Positions 13,193 through 27,200 are shown, counted from the stretch's first letter. The stretch is 64,000 bases of DNA from Psoroptes ovis (GCA_002943765.1 PQWQ01000005.1:2403501-2467500), one strand, 5' to 3'. The notes: generated by a model not told the origin, from the sequence alone. Program-made: numbers and translations.

Positions 13193-16177
13193 AATAACGG
13201 AACAGCATTGATAAGCAAAGATAATTGTAAAATAATTGAAAATTTATTTATTTTTCATTTTTTCCATTTTTTTCCTGTAATTGAAAATTAATTGAAAATA
13301 AATTTCAACCCAAATATTCATCATGCAACATAACAGAATGATATAAATGGTAATAATAATGCAGGTAGAATATAGTCGGAATTTGTTGAATTTTTTTTGG
13401 AATTTGGAACTCTTTTTTTCTCTTAGTTTGTTTGGTTGAAATCATTTTTCATGTTATTAAAATAAACCTTTGTATTTAATGAATTTGATAATATTTGATA
13501 CTTAAAAGTTTTGTTGTTTCTATTTTGTTGAAATTATTATAACAAAACGAAAAAGAAAAATCCAAAAATTCAAAACACAGATATTCATGGAAAAAATGCA
13601 AATGACTTTTTTGGCAAACATTGAAATTAATAGGATTTCGATATTGATTTCGATTTAAAAATCTGCTCAATATTGAATATTGAACATTGATTTAATCAGT
13701 TATTTACGAGAAAATAATTAAAGAATCATTTTCTTTTCAAAGAAGATCATTGCATTCTTATTAAGACCTTTTTAGATTATTTTTTCATTTGACAATTTTG
13801 CTTGAAACAAACATAATGAATAATAAATGTTTCGAAATTCAAAGTCAATTGAGAAGAAAAATATTAAATTTCATTTTGAAAATAATCAATAATGTATTAT
13901 TGATCAATGGTGGGTCATGATTATGAAATAATGATAATCCTTTAATAATAATAATAATAATAACATAATGAATGGGTTGAAATGAAAGTTTTTGTATTAA
14001 AAATGATAAATTGAATTCTTTCAATTCTTTGATTTCATTGATTTCTTTGCATTTATTGATCAGTCATTAATTATTTAGATATCAAAAAGATATCAAATAT
14101 TCAAAAAATAATTTTTTTTTGTGAAATAAATTTTATGGTTTCACATATGCAAATACATATTTGAATAGAAACAATACCATTCACTTGTAATGATCATTTG
14201 TTTCTGATAATAATATTCATAGCGATTTTGGTTCAAAAAATACAAAAAAAATACCCGAAAATTGTATTACGAAATTATTATTATCATTATTTCCGACCAA
14301 ATGATCGTGATCCATTTTGGATTTAAAGGTTAATTAAAAAAAATAATGATATTGATAATGATAATGTCAATGATAAGCACGCAAACCTTGCGAATCATGT
14401 GATCTTGTGCGATTCATGTGATCCATGCGGTCGGTGTAATCTTATATGATCCAAAGAGCTGCCCTGGCTATCGCCATTTGAATCGCAAATGATTGCCGAA
14501 ATGGGAAAAATGTCCACCAACATGCGAATGCGTCATACAAATAATATTAGATAAATTACTACGAATAAATGATCATAAATAAGTGATAATAATAATAAAA
14601 TCATCATTATTGAATAATCATATCGATTAGTTTTGTGTCGATCGAAGTTTATTAATCTATCAAGTCGATTAATATGATTGATTTTATTACTCCCATTGAC
14701 AATTACATTGATGATCGAATATCAATGACAATTTAATACGCCCACGAATAGAGAAAACTTTCGTGTGGTCAAGCCATGTATGGACTCAATGCCCATAAAT
14801 CAAAAGAAAAATTCTTAAAGATCACAAAAAATTCATGTCAGAAATAATGAAAATTTGTCAAACAAAAAGAAATTTATTCCAAAGAATTTCATTGAATTCC
14901 ATTGAAATTTAACAAATTCAACATTTCTCAAAAAATTCCTTTGTGTCATTGAAGATCATTGAAGATTTATTTGTTTTTGTTTTGTTTCGTCCATTCCTTG
15001 TCCATTGTTTGTTCATTGTTTATTTTTGAATCGAAATTTTTCAATTTTCTCCAATTTTTTTCAATTTTCTATTTAAAAAAAAAATAAATAAATAAAAATA
15101 CGAATGAATGAATAAATATAAATCAATTAATCATCATCAAACATACACTGAAATTCTTAATGACTAAAATAAATAAATGAATGAATGAATGAATGAATAA
15201 ATGGAAATGGAATTTTAATTCAAATTTGATTAATGATAATGACGATAATGACGACGCGACAGCAACTAATGGTGATAATGAAAGAAGAATATGACGTAGA
15301 ACGCCAATAATGGCTGCAAACACCAATGAATCTGTTTGCTGCCGTCGTTATTTGATTGAAATAACGATGATTTGTTTGTTTGTTTTTTCTTTTTCATCAT
15401 CAGCTTTGATGATTCAGTTAAATTTAATAAAAATTGTCATTTAAATCAAGACAAAATTAGAGGAAAACAAAGCATTTTATTCATGCATTTGTTTAAATAA
15501 TAATTATTATTAAGCTTTTAATTGAATAATTTCGAATAATGGAAATGAAACGAAAATCATTCAAAAAAAAAAATCTTTTAATTGAGACAACATGCTAAAC
15601 ATAATTATTATCAATGTTTTTTACGATCGATCAATGTTTCCAAATGAAAACATGGACAAATAAATTACGAATAATTACAAACAAATGAATTACAGTGAAA
15701 TGAATTACAAAGAAATGAATGATTTACAAATAATTGAAATAAAACAAATATTCCGATTACGAAACGTGAATCCATCGGTTTTATGCATTAATTTTCATAC
15801 AAAATTACAATTTGTTTATTTATTTATTTGGTCGATTACAGTTGTTTACATTTCGCTGTAGACATTTTGTTTACACAAATGTAATTCAATCTCTTACTCT
15901 TCAACGTTTTACATTGCTCCCATATTTTTCTCGTACCATATTAACTGGTATATATTTGAATTTATTTTTGATTCATCATAATTTGAATTTGTTCTTAATG
16001 AATTTGTATTCAAATTATTTTTATGAGAAAAAATAATCAGAATACAACAAGAAAGAGGAGGAATATTAAAGACGTGAAAAAAAGTCATTATTTTCATCTT
16101 AAACAATTGAAAATTTTCAAAATTCAAAAAGTTGTTAAAATTCAATTTTGATTCTGAAAATTTTGAAATTTAATAGT
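13193..16177. other. Non-coding stretch
   Basis: AT-rich with (GAAT)n at about 15177-15198 and AAT runs. A GC-richer patch at about 14385-14540 repeats GATTCATGTGATC-like words but gives no ORF or fold I can name. No gene supported. Confidence 0.5.
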
Positions 16178-16277
16178 ATTTGAGTTGTACGAAAAGTTTT
16201 TGTCGTATTTTCAAAATAGTTTTAATGAGAATTTTTAATTATTTAAGCATGGAATACTTTTAGGACAACTTAATCAT
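16178..16277. repeat. Hairpin repeat copy 4
   Basis: The left end GAGTTGTACGAAAAGTTTTTG is complemented by the right end TACTTTTAGGACAACTT. This is one of the longer and more diverged copies, with about 55 bp of loop. Confidence 0.55.
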
Positions 16278-17905
16278 AGTCAAATAAATGAATAGGCAAA
16301 CAAACAAGTAAACAAATAAATATGCAAAATACACAATCAAATTCATGTTTTATTTTTGTTTTTCTCAAAACAAAAATAAAACAACAACAAAAAAAGTTTT
16401 GTCAATTTGAAATTCAAAATAAAACAATCAATTTCTATGTGATCAGAAAGTAAAATCGATTTTAAAAAAGTAAAACATTTCAATTATTTAAGATTTCTTT
16501 GGAATTTTTATTGTTTTTATTCGTAGAAAATAAATAAATAGCAATGAAAGTGTAATAATGATAATAATGACATTAATTTCAAATGAATTTATTTTTTTTT
16601 TTTTTTTACTTTTAAATGATTGAATTTCTGCGAATTTTTTCTTCAATTTTACATATTTCCATCAATGTTCAATCAATTTCAATATAAATAATTCAAACTT
16701 GGAAAATCTTGAAATTCAGAAAAATTTATTCCCAGTGAATGTTTGCTTCACTGTAAATATTTTGGGTAAACATGGGAAAGCTCCAACTTTTATTGTCTCA
16801 AAATATTCCCAATATCAATCATCAATGATTTTAATCCTTTTCATTTCTATAATAATAATAATATCAAATAGCAAAACAATGCTTGGAACAACAGCTGATC
16901 GATTGATCTTCAATTCAATCGATTGAAAATCAGTGAAAGATGGCAAAATCATCAAATCATAAATATTGATTAATCAAATTTGATTATAATGATAATAATA
17001 AAAGATATTGGCCTTTTATCATAATGAAATTGTAAAATGTATTGCTTCATTGTATAAAAATGAAATTCTCTAAAGAGTCACCATATTTTTCCAATGATTT
17101 TCATTCATTTTCGAATAAAGAAAATTGACTAAAATCCATTCATAGAAAAAATTTTGTCAATTGTATTTTGGGAACAAATGTGCATAAGATGCTCCGAAAG
17201 CACAGACACATGCATACAAATGGCAACGACAATGAAATATTGAAAATTTGAATTTTTGAAACATAATTTGGAAATGGGGTTTGCAACAAATGCATTAAAT
17301 CAATATATATATGAAAGGGTTAAATGCATAGAATATCGAATAGTTATATTTGAATTTTGAATCAAAAATTTGAATCAAAATGAACAAAATGAATAAAACT
17401 GAATGAATAAAGAATGATTGAATGATTTTTCATTTGAATAAATGGATGATTGTATGAAATGGGGAATGAAAAAAAAGAAATAATAACAATGAATCGATGT
17501 ATGGAATGGGGAATAAAATGAAAATAAATAATAATAATAATAAATGAATGAATGAATAAATCTAAATTATAAATATCATTATTTTCATTATTAATATATG
17601 AAATGAAATAATGTAATTTTAATGATTAAATAATGGCATAAAAAGGAATGTATATGAATGTATAAATGATAATTTTATTTCATTCATTTTAAAATTTTAA
17701 ATTTATTTTTATATTTAAAATTTTCGATTTTTATCATTCATTTTTCATATCACTCTCTCTCTCTCTCTATTATTTTGTTAGAATCATGAATCATTATGAT
17801 TTACTATGAATAAAGAAGAAATATTCAGAGTTGAAAAAATTCAAAGAAATGAATTCAAAAGATAAATCAGTGGTTTTACAATTCATTGAAATGTATTGAA
17901 TGCGA
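16278..17905. other. Non-coding stretch
   Basis: AT-rich. Includes T runs near 16590, AAT repeats near 17530 and a CT microsatellite at about 17752-17768. No gene supported. Confidence 0.5.
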
Positions 17906-17994
17906 TTGGTTGTCCAGAAAGTTAGTGACGATTTTCGCCACACATTTCCATTGACTTAATGGAGAAATTTAAACTTAAACTTTTTGGACATTGC
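17906..17994. repeat. Hairpin repeat copy 5
   Basis: GGTTGTCCAGAAAGTTAG at the left pairs imperfectly with AAACTTTTTGGACATTGCG at the right. Same family as the other hairpin copies. Confidence 0.6.
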
Positions 17995-18193
17995 GATGCA
18001 AAATATGCGAAAATCACTGGTTACAATCTAATGTGTGAATGATAACGATTCTGTCGACTGAATAAATCGATTCAGTTACGATTCATTATAATCTATTATA
18101 TCAGTGATAGATGGTAAATGATTTTATCACAAGAATAAAAAATAACTGAAAATAATGGTAAAATGTGTGACAAATATTCAAATGATTATAATA

Positions 18194-18281
18194 AATGTTG
18201 TCCGAAAAGTTCTTGAGTTTTTTTTGGCCTAAATCAATGGAAAATCACTGTTAAAGATCCACAAGAACTTTTTGGACACCA
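18194..18281. repeat. Hairpin repeat copy 6
   Basis: Arms TGTCCGAAAAGTTCTTG and CAAGAACTTTTTGGACA are complementary over 17 bp with one mismatch, the best-preserved arms in the family. It lies just 33 bp from the hAT element at 18314. Confidence 0.65.
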
Positions 18282-18313
18282 AAAAATTTTGTTGTCTTAT
18301 AAATGATTTGAAA

Positions 18314-19501
18314 TAGAGCTTTCAATACCGGGCCAATTCTGAATACCGGTATTTCGGTATTGGAAATTTGCAATACCGGGATCCCGGTATTAAAACCGGT
18401 ATTGTAAATAAAAAATTCAATCATATTTTTATTAAACTAATTTTGATTTTAATTACAAATAATTCATTCTAACTTGTTATTTTATAAAATTTAATTGTAA
18501 AAATGTAAAAAAAATGATATCACGTATTGATATCTTTACATATACGTATAAATATAATTTTACAAATTGATACAATTGATATTATTTACATTAATACAAA
18601 TAAAAACTTACCGTATGATTAATTCAATTGATTAATCAATGTTTTAATCCAAACAACAAAAAATTAAATAATTTACACACCAAAAGATAAAAAATATTCG
18701 AAAAATTATTACAAATTCTTACAAAATTTAGAATTTTATTTCGAATTTCGATTAGTAAATTAGAAAATATAAAATAGAATTTTTACTGTCAAGTTATTAC
18801 TATTATTGCTACTATTACTGATAATTATTTTAAAAATTTTGTTTTACACCGCTTTTGAGTGAGCAAAATTGAATTAGGACTTGAGTTAAGAAGTAGCCCT
18901 TAGGATTCATACCTTCAATACTAGCGTCTAAGGAGTACTGGAGACGGTCGCAACACATGTGAACCATAGGCAAACTATCATATCATTTGTACATATCATC
19001 CTCACATAGTACACATTCCATATTCATACACACATTCACTGCTTAATTACATAGCAATATCTTCATTTTCATTTTAAATTTTTACAATTTTATTTTCATC
19101 TTATTTTCCTTTAGTTTAATTGATTAACCATTCATTTATATTATATTCAAGAGGTGTAAATGCTTGAGCAGAGCACCGATTAATAAAAGATTATTATTAT
19201 TAAGTAGCCCTTAGGAAGTAGACGCATAATATGAGCCATGGCACCAAAGTTGCCATTATCGTTGCTAATCATAAATGTGCCTTATATGAATTTCAATGCA
19301 AAGAAATTGTTCGTTTATATTCGAAAATATTGATTGAAATCAATTTAAATAAATTTTCTTGTGCGAAAGTTGAATTTATATCTATTTAAGCAATACCGAA
19401 ATACCGGTATTTTTTGCATGAATACCGGTATTCAATACCGGACCAAAATCGTCCGGTATCCCGGTATTCGGGATCCCGGTATCCCGGTATTGAAAGCTCT
19501 A
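18314..19501. mobile_element. Non-autonomous hAT element with CCGGTATT-rich ends
   Basis: Terminal inverted repeats TAGAGCTTTCAATACCGGG are identical over 19 bp at both ends. An 8 bp target duplication, ATTTGAAA, flanks it (18306-18313 and 19502-19509). Both subterminal regions are packed with direct and inverted copies of AATACCGG/CCGGTATT, the usual layout of transposase-binding sites in hAT ends. No transposase ORF is present. About 0.88 kb is the element itself; the remainder is a nested insertion (18906-19201) and its target duplication. Confidence 0.93.
18906..19201 (+). mobile_element. Nested non-LTR-type insertion with 15 bp target duplication
   Basis: AAGTAGCCCTTAGGA occurs directly before (18891-18905) and directly after (19202-19216) this segment, a 15 bp target-site duplication. 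The right end is an AATAAAAG then ATT-repeat tail, so the 3' end is on the right. It is too short for a full LINE and shows no reverse transcriptase: either a 5'-truncated LINE or a SINE. No clear pol III box A/B pair was recognised. Confidence 0.8.
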
Positions 19502-19509
19502 ATTTGAAA

Positions 19510-21592
19510 TCAATTTAAAAATTTAAAATTTTTTCAATTCTCAATTGAAATGAAATTGAAATTTGTATTCATTTTGAATGAAATTTAAATGTATTAAATT
19601 TTGTCTCATTTTTCTGAATATTTTAAATCAAACAAATGATACATTATTTAAATGCATTTGGGTTATTTTTATTCATAAAAATTCAACTGAATTCATTTCT
19701 CAAATGAAAATTGATGAACATATTTCTTTGGAAACAAATATTTAAAATCAGAATCTAATAAAATTATTTATTCATTGATTATCATTTGGATTCCTCGTTA
19801 TTTTTTCCTATTTTTGTGAAATTCTGGAACAAATTCTTGAGTTCTTCGTTTAAATTTCATCGAATTCGGTTGAATTTCTAGAAATTTCAAGAATTTAAAA
19901 TGATTTTCATTGAATTTCCAAGAATTTATTTCAGTCGAAATCTCTTTTCTTTTTTTATTCAAAGATTCAAAGATTTTATTTATCAAAAATAGAAATAATA
20001 AATGGAATTATACTTTATCTTATTTTCCATTTTTCATTTTAATCATTTTCTAATTTAAATTCAATTATTCATTCACTAATAATAATGATAATCATATTAA
20101 ATTCAGCAGTCGATTCTGTACTAGATTCGGCAGTCAATTTAGTAAGTAAATTCAATCGAATTTCAATTCAATTGAATTTGAATTAAAAATATTCCGAATT
20201 TTATTTTCGAAAATTAAGTTGTTCCAATAAAGAAAGTTTTCATTGGCCGATTGATTCAATTGATTTAATTGAAACAAACTACTTATTCTTCAATAATAAT
20301 AATAATATCTAATACAACACCGAATACATTTCTTCGTTTCTTTCTTCTTCATTTCTTAGGTTCTTAGTCCTTTAGTTCTTAGTTGTTTGTCCCAAAATCT
20401 TTTGAATTCCTCTCGTTGAATCCATTTTCATTGATTTTGATTTCTTTGAGAAATTCAATTCATTGTGAATCGAATTGAATCGACAATGAATCTCCGCATT
20501 GTGAATATGAAATAAAATGGAAAAAGTGTTTGAATTTCTTTAAAAACATAATTCTTTTTAAAAAAAACGAATCGACAAAATCGAAATTTTTGAAATACAT
20601 TTTAGATTTGAAATTTTGCACTTTGAATCGAAATAAACGAAACAGAATCTTTATTTGACATTATAATCATCTGTTATTTGACATCATTTTTTCTATGTTC
20701 ACTGTTACATTTTGAATTTGAATTTTTCAATAAAAATCAAATAACTGTGATTCTGTTGGAATGGTTGGAAGTGTGACGAAAAAAAAAGTCTTTTAAAGTC
20801 AATAATTTATCAAGAATTTTTCCATTTTTTTTCAAATCTTTTTTTTTCAAAAGCTTTTCAATGTATCAACACATGTATGTTGAATATTTCATTTAATAAT
20901 TCATTCATATGTTTCACTATTCAACAACATTCAGACAGTGTTCACGTGTGTAAATACTGTCGTTTTGCGACCAATTTTCGTGACTTTGAATGGAGAAAAT
21001 TGAATGAAAAAAAAAAAGATGAATGAATGTAGAAAAATGAATGGATGGAGGAAAAAATAATGTTTCAATTTACTTTTCATTATTTTGTATGTTTGTTTTA
21101 GTTGTTTTATTTTATTGACTTGAATATTCTACTTAAAATTTTTCTACAATTTGAAATTACAAGAATTTTGCATCAAATCACAAGTCTTGAACATTGAAAT
21201 AAAAGAAATCAAAATATTGAGAGAATTTTATTTGAATTAGAATTTTGTATTCAAATCATGATTCAATTTAAATTATAATACAAAAACATCAATTATCGTT
21301 TTTCATGATAAATTTTTTTTTACCTTTTTCAAATCTTATTTCAGATCAAATATTTGACGTATGGAAACTAGATGATTTCAATGAATGAATGGTGATCATT
21401 CAATATTGAAATTTTTAAATCATTTGAAATCAAATGGGAAAATATTATTTGAATTCAGAGAATTGTTTGTAGAAAATAAGCGATCAATATGATGACGATA
21501 TTCTCTCAGTAAAATATTTCCTGAAATATACTAAATTGAAATAGAAATACTGATTGAATATACACGAAGATTGAATATTAATTTAAGAAATA
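19510..21592. other. Non-coding, upstream of the RYamide receptor gene
   Basis: No supported gene. The promoter and any 5' UTR exons of the GPCR gene that starts at 21593 should be here. No TATA box stands out in this AT-rich DNA. Confidence 0.45.
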
Positions 21593-23584
21593 ATGATGCT
21601 CATAATTAATTTGACCAATGTTTTCATACAAAATATTGATAATAATAATGATAACAATGATTATGTTGATATAATGAATAAAAATTTTGAAAATGATAAT
21701 AATTTTGTTGATAATTTTGATGAACAACATCAGCAACAACATCAGCAGCAACAATTAATTGATTATACAATACAAAATATTATTTATTCAATATTATATA
21801 TAACAGTATCATTAGCATCAATTGGTGGTAATAGTATTGTTATATTTTTAATCATCAATTATCGACGTAATCGTCGTTCAGTTACCGATTTATTTATTCT
21901 AAATTTAGCGATCGGTGATCTATTGATGGCCATTATTTGTATACCATTTACATATACATCGAATCTATTATTTCATGCATGGCCATTCGGTTTGTTAATG
22001 TGTCGTTTAGTATCATATGCTCAAGCTGTTTGTGTATTCATATCGGCATATACATTAGTTGCAATCAGTATTGATCGATATATTGCAATCATATATCCAT
22101 TACGTCCACGTATGACCAAAAGACATAGTCATTATTTAATTATATTCATATGGTTTGTAGCGTTGATGACCCCATTACCGACTGCCTTATTATCACGATT
22201 GATTTTAAAATCAAATTTTACAATTATTGATGATAATTCAATTACATCATCGACAACATCGTCATCAACAACTGTAACATCAATAATTACGACGACAACA
22301 ACGACAATGATCGCAACGATTGGTGATAATATTAATGATAATGAATATTCATCTACACGATATGATAATCAAAAAACTTTAGATGCATCATTAATCGATG
22401 ACAATATGTTATGGAAAAATTCAACATTAAAGTAAATATTAAATTTTGCAGACAAAAATAATTATAAATTCTTAAATTAGTTTAATTAATCAATTAATTA
22501 ATCTCTTAATATTTGTATTTCCATTTGTTCAAATAGCTATGATAATAATGATGATGATATAATTAATTTTAATGATTATTATACTGACAGCACCAGCAGT
22601 AGCAGCAATAATGATAATCATTTTAATTTAGAATTTAGTTGTCAAGAAGAATGGAATAATAATCATGAATATCGTCAAACATATTCAGTATTGTTGATGA
22701 TATTACAATATATTCTACCATTCACTGTTCTAGTGTTTACTTATACGCGAATCGGTCTAATGATTTGGGGTAGACAAACACCAGGTGAAAGAGATGGTGG
22801 ACGTGATGCACGTATTGCTGCATCGAAACGTAAGGTAAAGTTCTGGATTTGGCCGATTTTTGAATCAATTATTACCTGTATTGTTCAATATTTTGATTAT
22901 TTTCCTTAATTTTTGATAAAGATGGTCAAAATGATGATCACATGTGTGGTTGCATTCACATTATGTTGGCTGCCATTAAACATATTCATCATAATCGGTG
23001 ATCTTTATCCATCCATTTATCAATATGAACATATTGAATATATATGGGTTGCATGTCATTGGCTTGCAATGTCACATTCATCATATAATCCATTCATTTA
23101 TATTTGGATGAATCAAAGATTTCGTAATGGTTTTCGTTACGTGTTGCAACGTTGTTTTTGTAATTATTGTTGTTGTCCACAATCAATCATTGAATCATTT
23201 TTAATGACTCATAATAATTCAAATCAAGGTCTGGGTGGTGGTTTTTGTGGTGGTATTGGTGGTGGTGGCGGTGGTGGAGGTACAACGAATACAATTGTGA
23301 TTAATAATAATAATGATAATAATAATCGTAATAATAGTCGTAATCGTAATCGTATCAATCATCATCACCATCATCATCATCATGATCAGCATCAAATTGA
23401 TTGTGATTTTGCAACCACATTAGCTGTCAGTGAACAATGTCATACTAATGAAGATAGTTGCACCGAAAATAATGAAAATAATGATCGAAATCATCAAGAA
23501 TCATCATTATCAAATTATGGATCATGTGATAATGAAAATCAAAGAGCTAATTCATCAAACGAATTAATTGAAATGAAAAAATAA
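21593..23584 (+). CDS. RYamide-receptor-like neuropeptide GPCR (3 exons)
   Basis: Exons 21593-22431, 22537-22834 and 22922-23584; phases join to 599 residues. Rhodopsin-class marks: Gly-Asn in TM1 (N80), LNLAIGDLL in TM2, TM3 Cys137, DRY at 161-163 followed by IAIIYPLRPRMTKR, a second Cys (FSCQEEW) in extracellular loop 2, intracellular loop 3 with IAASKRK joined at the exon 2/3 junction to MVKMM, CWLPLNIF in TM6, and CHWLAMSHSSYNPFIY (NPxxY) in TM7. The PLRPRMTKR, SKRKMVKMM and HWLAMSH blocks resemble insect RYamide (NPY-like) receptors, so the ligand is probably an RYamide, acting through G proteins at the plasma membrane. The N-terminus has an N-glycosylation site (NLT) and Gln/His runs. 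Extracellular loop 2 is greatly extended by Ser/Thr/Asn-rich sequence and is split by intron 1. The C-tail has Gly, Asn and His runs. See 23587-24240 for a possible frameshifted tail. Confidence 0.83.
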
Positions 23585-23586
23585 AT

Positions 23587-24240
23587 ATGATGATACAAAT
23601 GAATGAAATGAAAGATAATTATTATTCATTAAATTTATTACCAACAGCAATTACCTCACCAATTATTGTTCAACATCAACGATCAACATTGATTGATGAT
23701 GCTGTACAATCACTAGCACATAGCATCAATCACCACAACCATCAACACCAGCATCGCCAACACCAACTTCAACACCAACACCACCAAAACCATCAGCACC
23801 AGCAACACGGCCAACACCAACCTCAAATACAACCTCAACAATCAACATCGGTGATAAAATTTAATCAATTATTGAATAAATCGAATCAATTTTTAGCAAA
23901 ATTATTCATTTTATTAGTAAATGAATCAACAAAACAATCAAACAATCTATTATCATCAATAACTTATAATAATGATACAAATAATAATACGAATGATATA
24001 AAATTAATGAATATTAAAACAAGATTAAACAACCAAGATTTCAGCAATGATCGAGCTATGAACAACGATGAACGATTGCGAATTGATAATGATAAAATCA
24101 ATATTAGTGACAACAGCAATGATGATTATGATGATAATATTGATATTCATGAAAATAACAATAATTCAAATTCAAACTCAAATGTTTTAAATAATCAAAA
24201 TTTTCATAATAATAAAAATTCATTTTTTGTCTATCTTTGA
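23587..24240 (+). CDS. Gln/His/Asn-rich ORF, possible frameshifted tail of the RYamide receptor
   Basis: This ORF of 217 residues begins two bases after the receptor stop codon, in another frame. The receptor stop follows an A6 run (23576-23581). One extra A there would join the two frames without a stop, giving a receptor tail more than 200 residues longer. Composition (His/Gln then Asn/Asp/Ser) matches the disordered tails of neighbouring proteins. Either an assembly or natural indel in A6, an untranslated 3' region that happens to be open, or an alternative tail reached by splicing. No domain is visible. Confidence 0.4.
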   Translation: MMIQMNEMKDNYYSLNLLPTAITSPIIVQHQRSTLIDDAVQSLAHSINHHNHQHQHRQHQLQHQHHQNHQHQQHGQHQPQIQPQQSTSVIKFNQLLNKSNQFLAKLFILLVNESTKQSNNLLSSITYNNDTNNNTNDIKLMNIKTRLNNQDFSNDRAMNNDERLRIDNDKINISDNSNDDYDDNIDIHENNNNSNSNSNVLNNQNFHNNKNSFFVYL

Positions 24241-27200
24241 TTTTGATATTTGATATGTTATTGTAATTTTTGATAATATTTATCATGATTAATCATATAA
24301 ATATAATGTGCAGAATTCACAAAATTTTAAATTGAATCATTAATTCAATTCAATATTTCAAAATTCATTGTTGAATCAAAATTTTATGATTTTTGAAATT
24401 AAATTCACTTTAAAATAATCGATTCACGGTTCTCGAAAAATCTCATATAAGCGAATCTTTAAAATGATTAATTCTTGTTCCATTTCAATAAGATGAAAAT
24501 CAGAATGAAAAACAGTTTGAAATATCATTCGATCATTAGTCTCAATGTCTTCACGGATATACATTTAAAACATAATGTTTCAATGTTATTCAAAATTATA
24601 CATTGTCTTTAGATCGTCTTAGGCAAGATTATACCATAATTTGTCTTTTAATTTCCTCTTAAATTTGTTTCTTGTATCGATTATCCTTTTGAATTCTTCG
24701 TAATTCTTTGTAAACAATTACCATGCACACACACACATATATCTTTGTATAAATGTCTTGCTGTCATTGGCACACATACATATCATACCAAGTAAAAATG
24801 TCTGGTAATTTTTTTGTTTGTTTGTTACCAGAAAATTAATCGCTTCAAACATCCATAAAACATTAATTCAATCGTAATTAATACATCCAATGCCTTCATT
24901 CAATCTCTTCATCCAGTGCTTTGTTCGATCGTGTTTTATCCATTTGTGTGTTCTTCGATCGCCAACCATAACCATTGCCACGAACAACAACAACAACGAC
25001 AATAATCAATTTGATCGATTAATTTTTTTTCCTTTTTTTAAAATCATTAAACACTCATAATTATCATCTCGAAGCTTATATTCATCTTCTCATTAGTTTA
25101 AAGGCTTTTCGATGCTTTGAATGCTTTGGATTCGTTCAATGGTTCTCTGCTAAATTATTGAATGAATGGTTTTCATCATCCATTCATCCACACATGTATC
25201 CATTCACCGAATATATCGCCATACACATGAACGCAGAATATTAATTAGAACACAAAATAATAAACAAACACAGTACAACAACAACTACAACAGCAGTACT
25301 TATCGATCGATCGATTCATCACTGCTGCTTGTTCGGGTTTGTTTATGTTTTTATCGAATGGTGATGATGTGTGTGTTCACAATGATCATTTACCATTTAT
25401 TCAATTTTTCTGGATGTTTTTTAAGCTTTTTTATTTAGGAGTTTTTCTACTCTTTTTATCCTGTTTATTTGTTTATAATTTGTGTGTCTGTATTTGATGA
25501 TGGTGATCATCATCATCATCATCATCATCATGAATGTATCTCATTGAAGATATAATATAACCCTAATAATAATCATTATCGTCGTCGTCGTTGTTTGAGA
25601 AAAAAATTGTAACCAATAATCAATTGTTTATTTAACAATGATCGATTGTGATGATCGTTGGAATTTTTCTGGTCGACAATTTTAATCGAGTTTGAATACT
25701 TTGAATGAATGAAACTTTTTGAAAAATTGGTGGCGGGTTTTTCTGAAAAAAAAAGTTTTTTTGTTTATTCTTTTACTTTGAAGGAACGAACGAAAATAGA
25801 TTAAACCATTGAATTATTGAAACACAAAGGGTGCAATTATTGTGGCAAAAATTCCACGAAATTTTTTTTATCGGAAAATAAATAATTATTTCTCTTATCC
25901 AATTTCAATGAAGAAAACTGTTGAAAAAATGAATAAAAACTTTCAGTAATTTGTTTTGATCAAACTCTTATTCTTCTCAGATTCTTTTGTGTTCTTAGAC
26001 AAAAAAAAAAAAAAAAAAAAAACAATGAATAAACAATAGTTGAACAATGAATGATAATGATTTAAGAGTTTTTTTTTGAAAGTTTTCTAAAAATTCTTAA
26101 GGTCTTCAAAGTTTTCAAAGCTTTCTTCAATGTCTTTTATTGTTTTCTATCGATTATGCATGCATGGATAGATAATTGATTCAATTAATTAATCAAACGA
26201 TAATTAATTGAATTTAATTTTGCTTAAATGGAAATTATATTCATTTAGGATGTAATCGATTTAATTGTCATGAAATTGGTGAGATTCCTCGAAGAATTCA
26301 CATGAAATTCAATGAATTCGAAGGATTTTTCCGAATTCTGTGAATTCAATTTTCGGAGAAAATTTGGGTGGCTTTAATTTTTCGGAATAAACGGATTCAA
26401 ATTAAATAATAAATTATCACTAATAATTAATACGATAATTATGATTATACTTAACAATTGGAAATGATTATTGTTTTTCTATGGAAAATTTATCGAGATA
26501 ATTGCTATTTAAGCCGAATATCTATAGTAATATTTTTGACAGCTAAATTACCATTTAGCATTTGGATCGTTTTGAGCCCTTCTGAAATATTTTTCGTTCA
26601 AAATTTTTTCTGAAATTTTAATTCCATGGCGCACTTGGTTTTATTTTCAATTTTAAATCCTTATCCATTTAATTTGAAAATTTGTTTAAATCAAATGGAA
26701 TTATTTTTGTGTGTATTCGGTGAATTTGGAGACATTTTTGAAATTTGAAAAACATAGACATAAATTATTGCAGATTATTAATTTCTATTCGGGGAAAATC
26801 GATTCCAGAATCGGTTTTTGAAAATGGAACTTGGAAATAGATTTGCCGCAGTTTGATACACATTGATTGCATTCATGCGAAAACGAAAATATCAATTAAT
26901 TTCATGGCGATTTCTAATTGATTCAATGGAGTAATTTGATCAAAATCAATCGATATCAACCTTATAATATGTGCACTATGTGCAACTTAATTATACGAGA
27001 AAAATTGAATGGCAATATTGCATGATTCACTATGATCTTATTGAATAAATATTTTTTTCTGACTCATTTGATCATCTGTTCTCTATCAATTTCAATGAAA
27101 TTAAAGAAATAATTATCAAATCAAAGATTAAATGTTAATCAATAATTATTTCAATTTGAAATCGTCGATTTCATTCGTATTGAAACATTATCTGTGCTCT

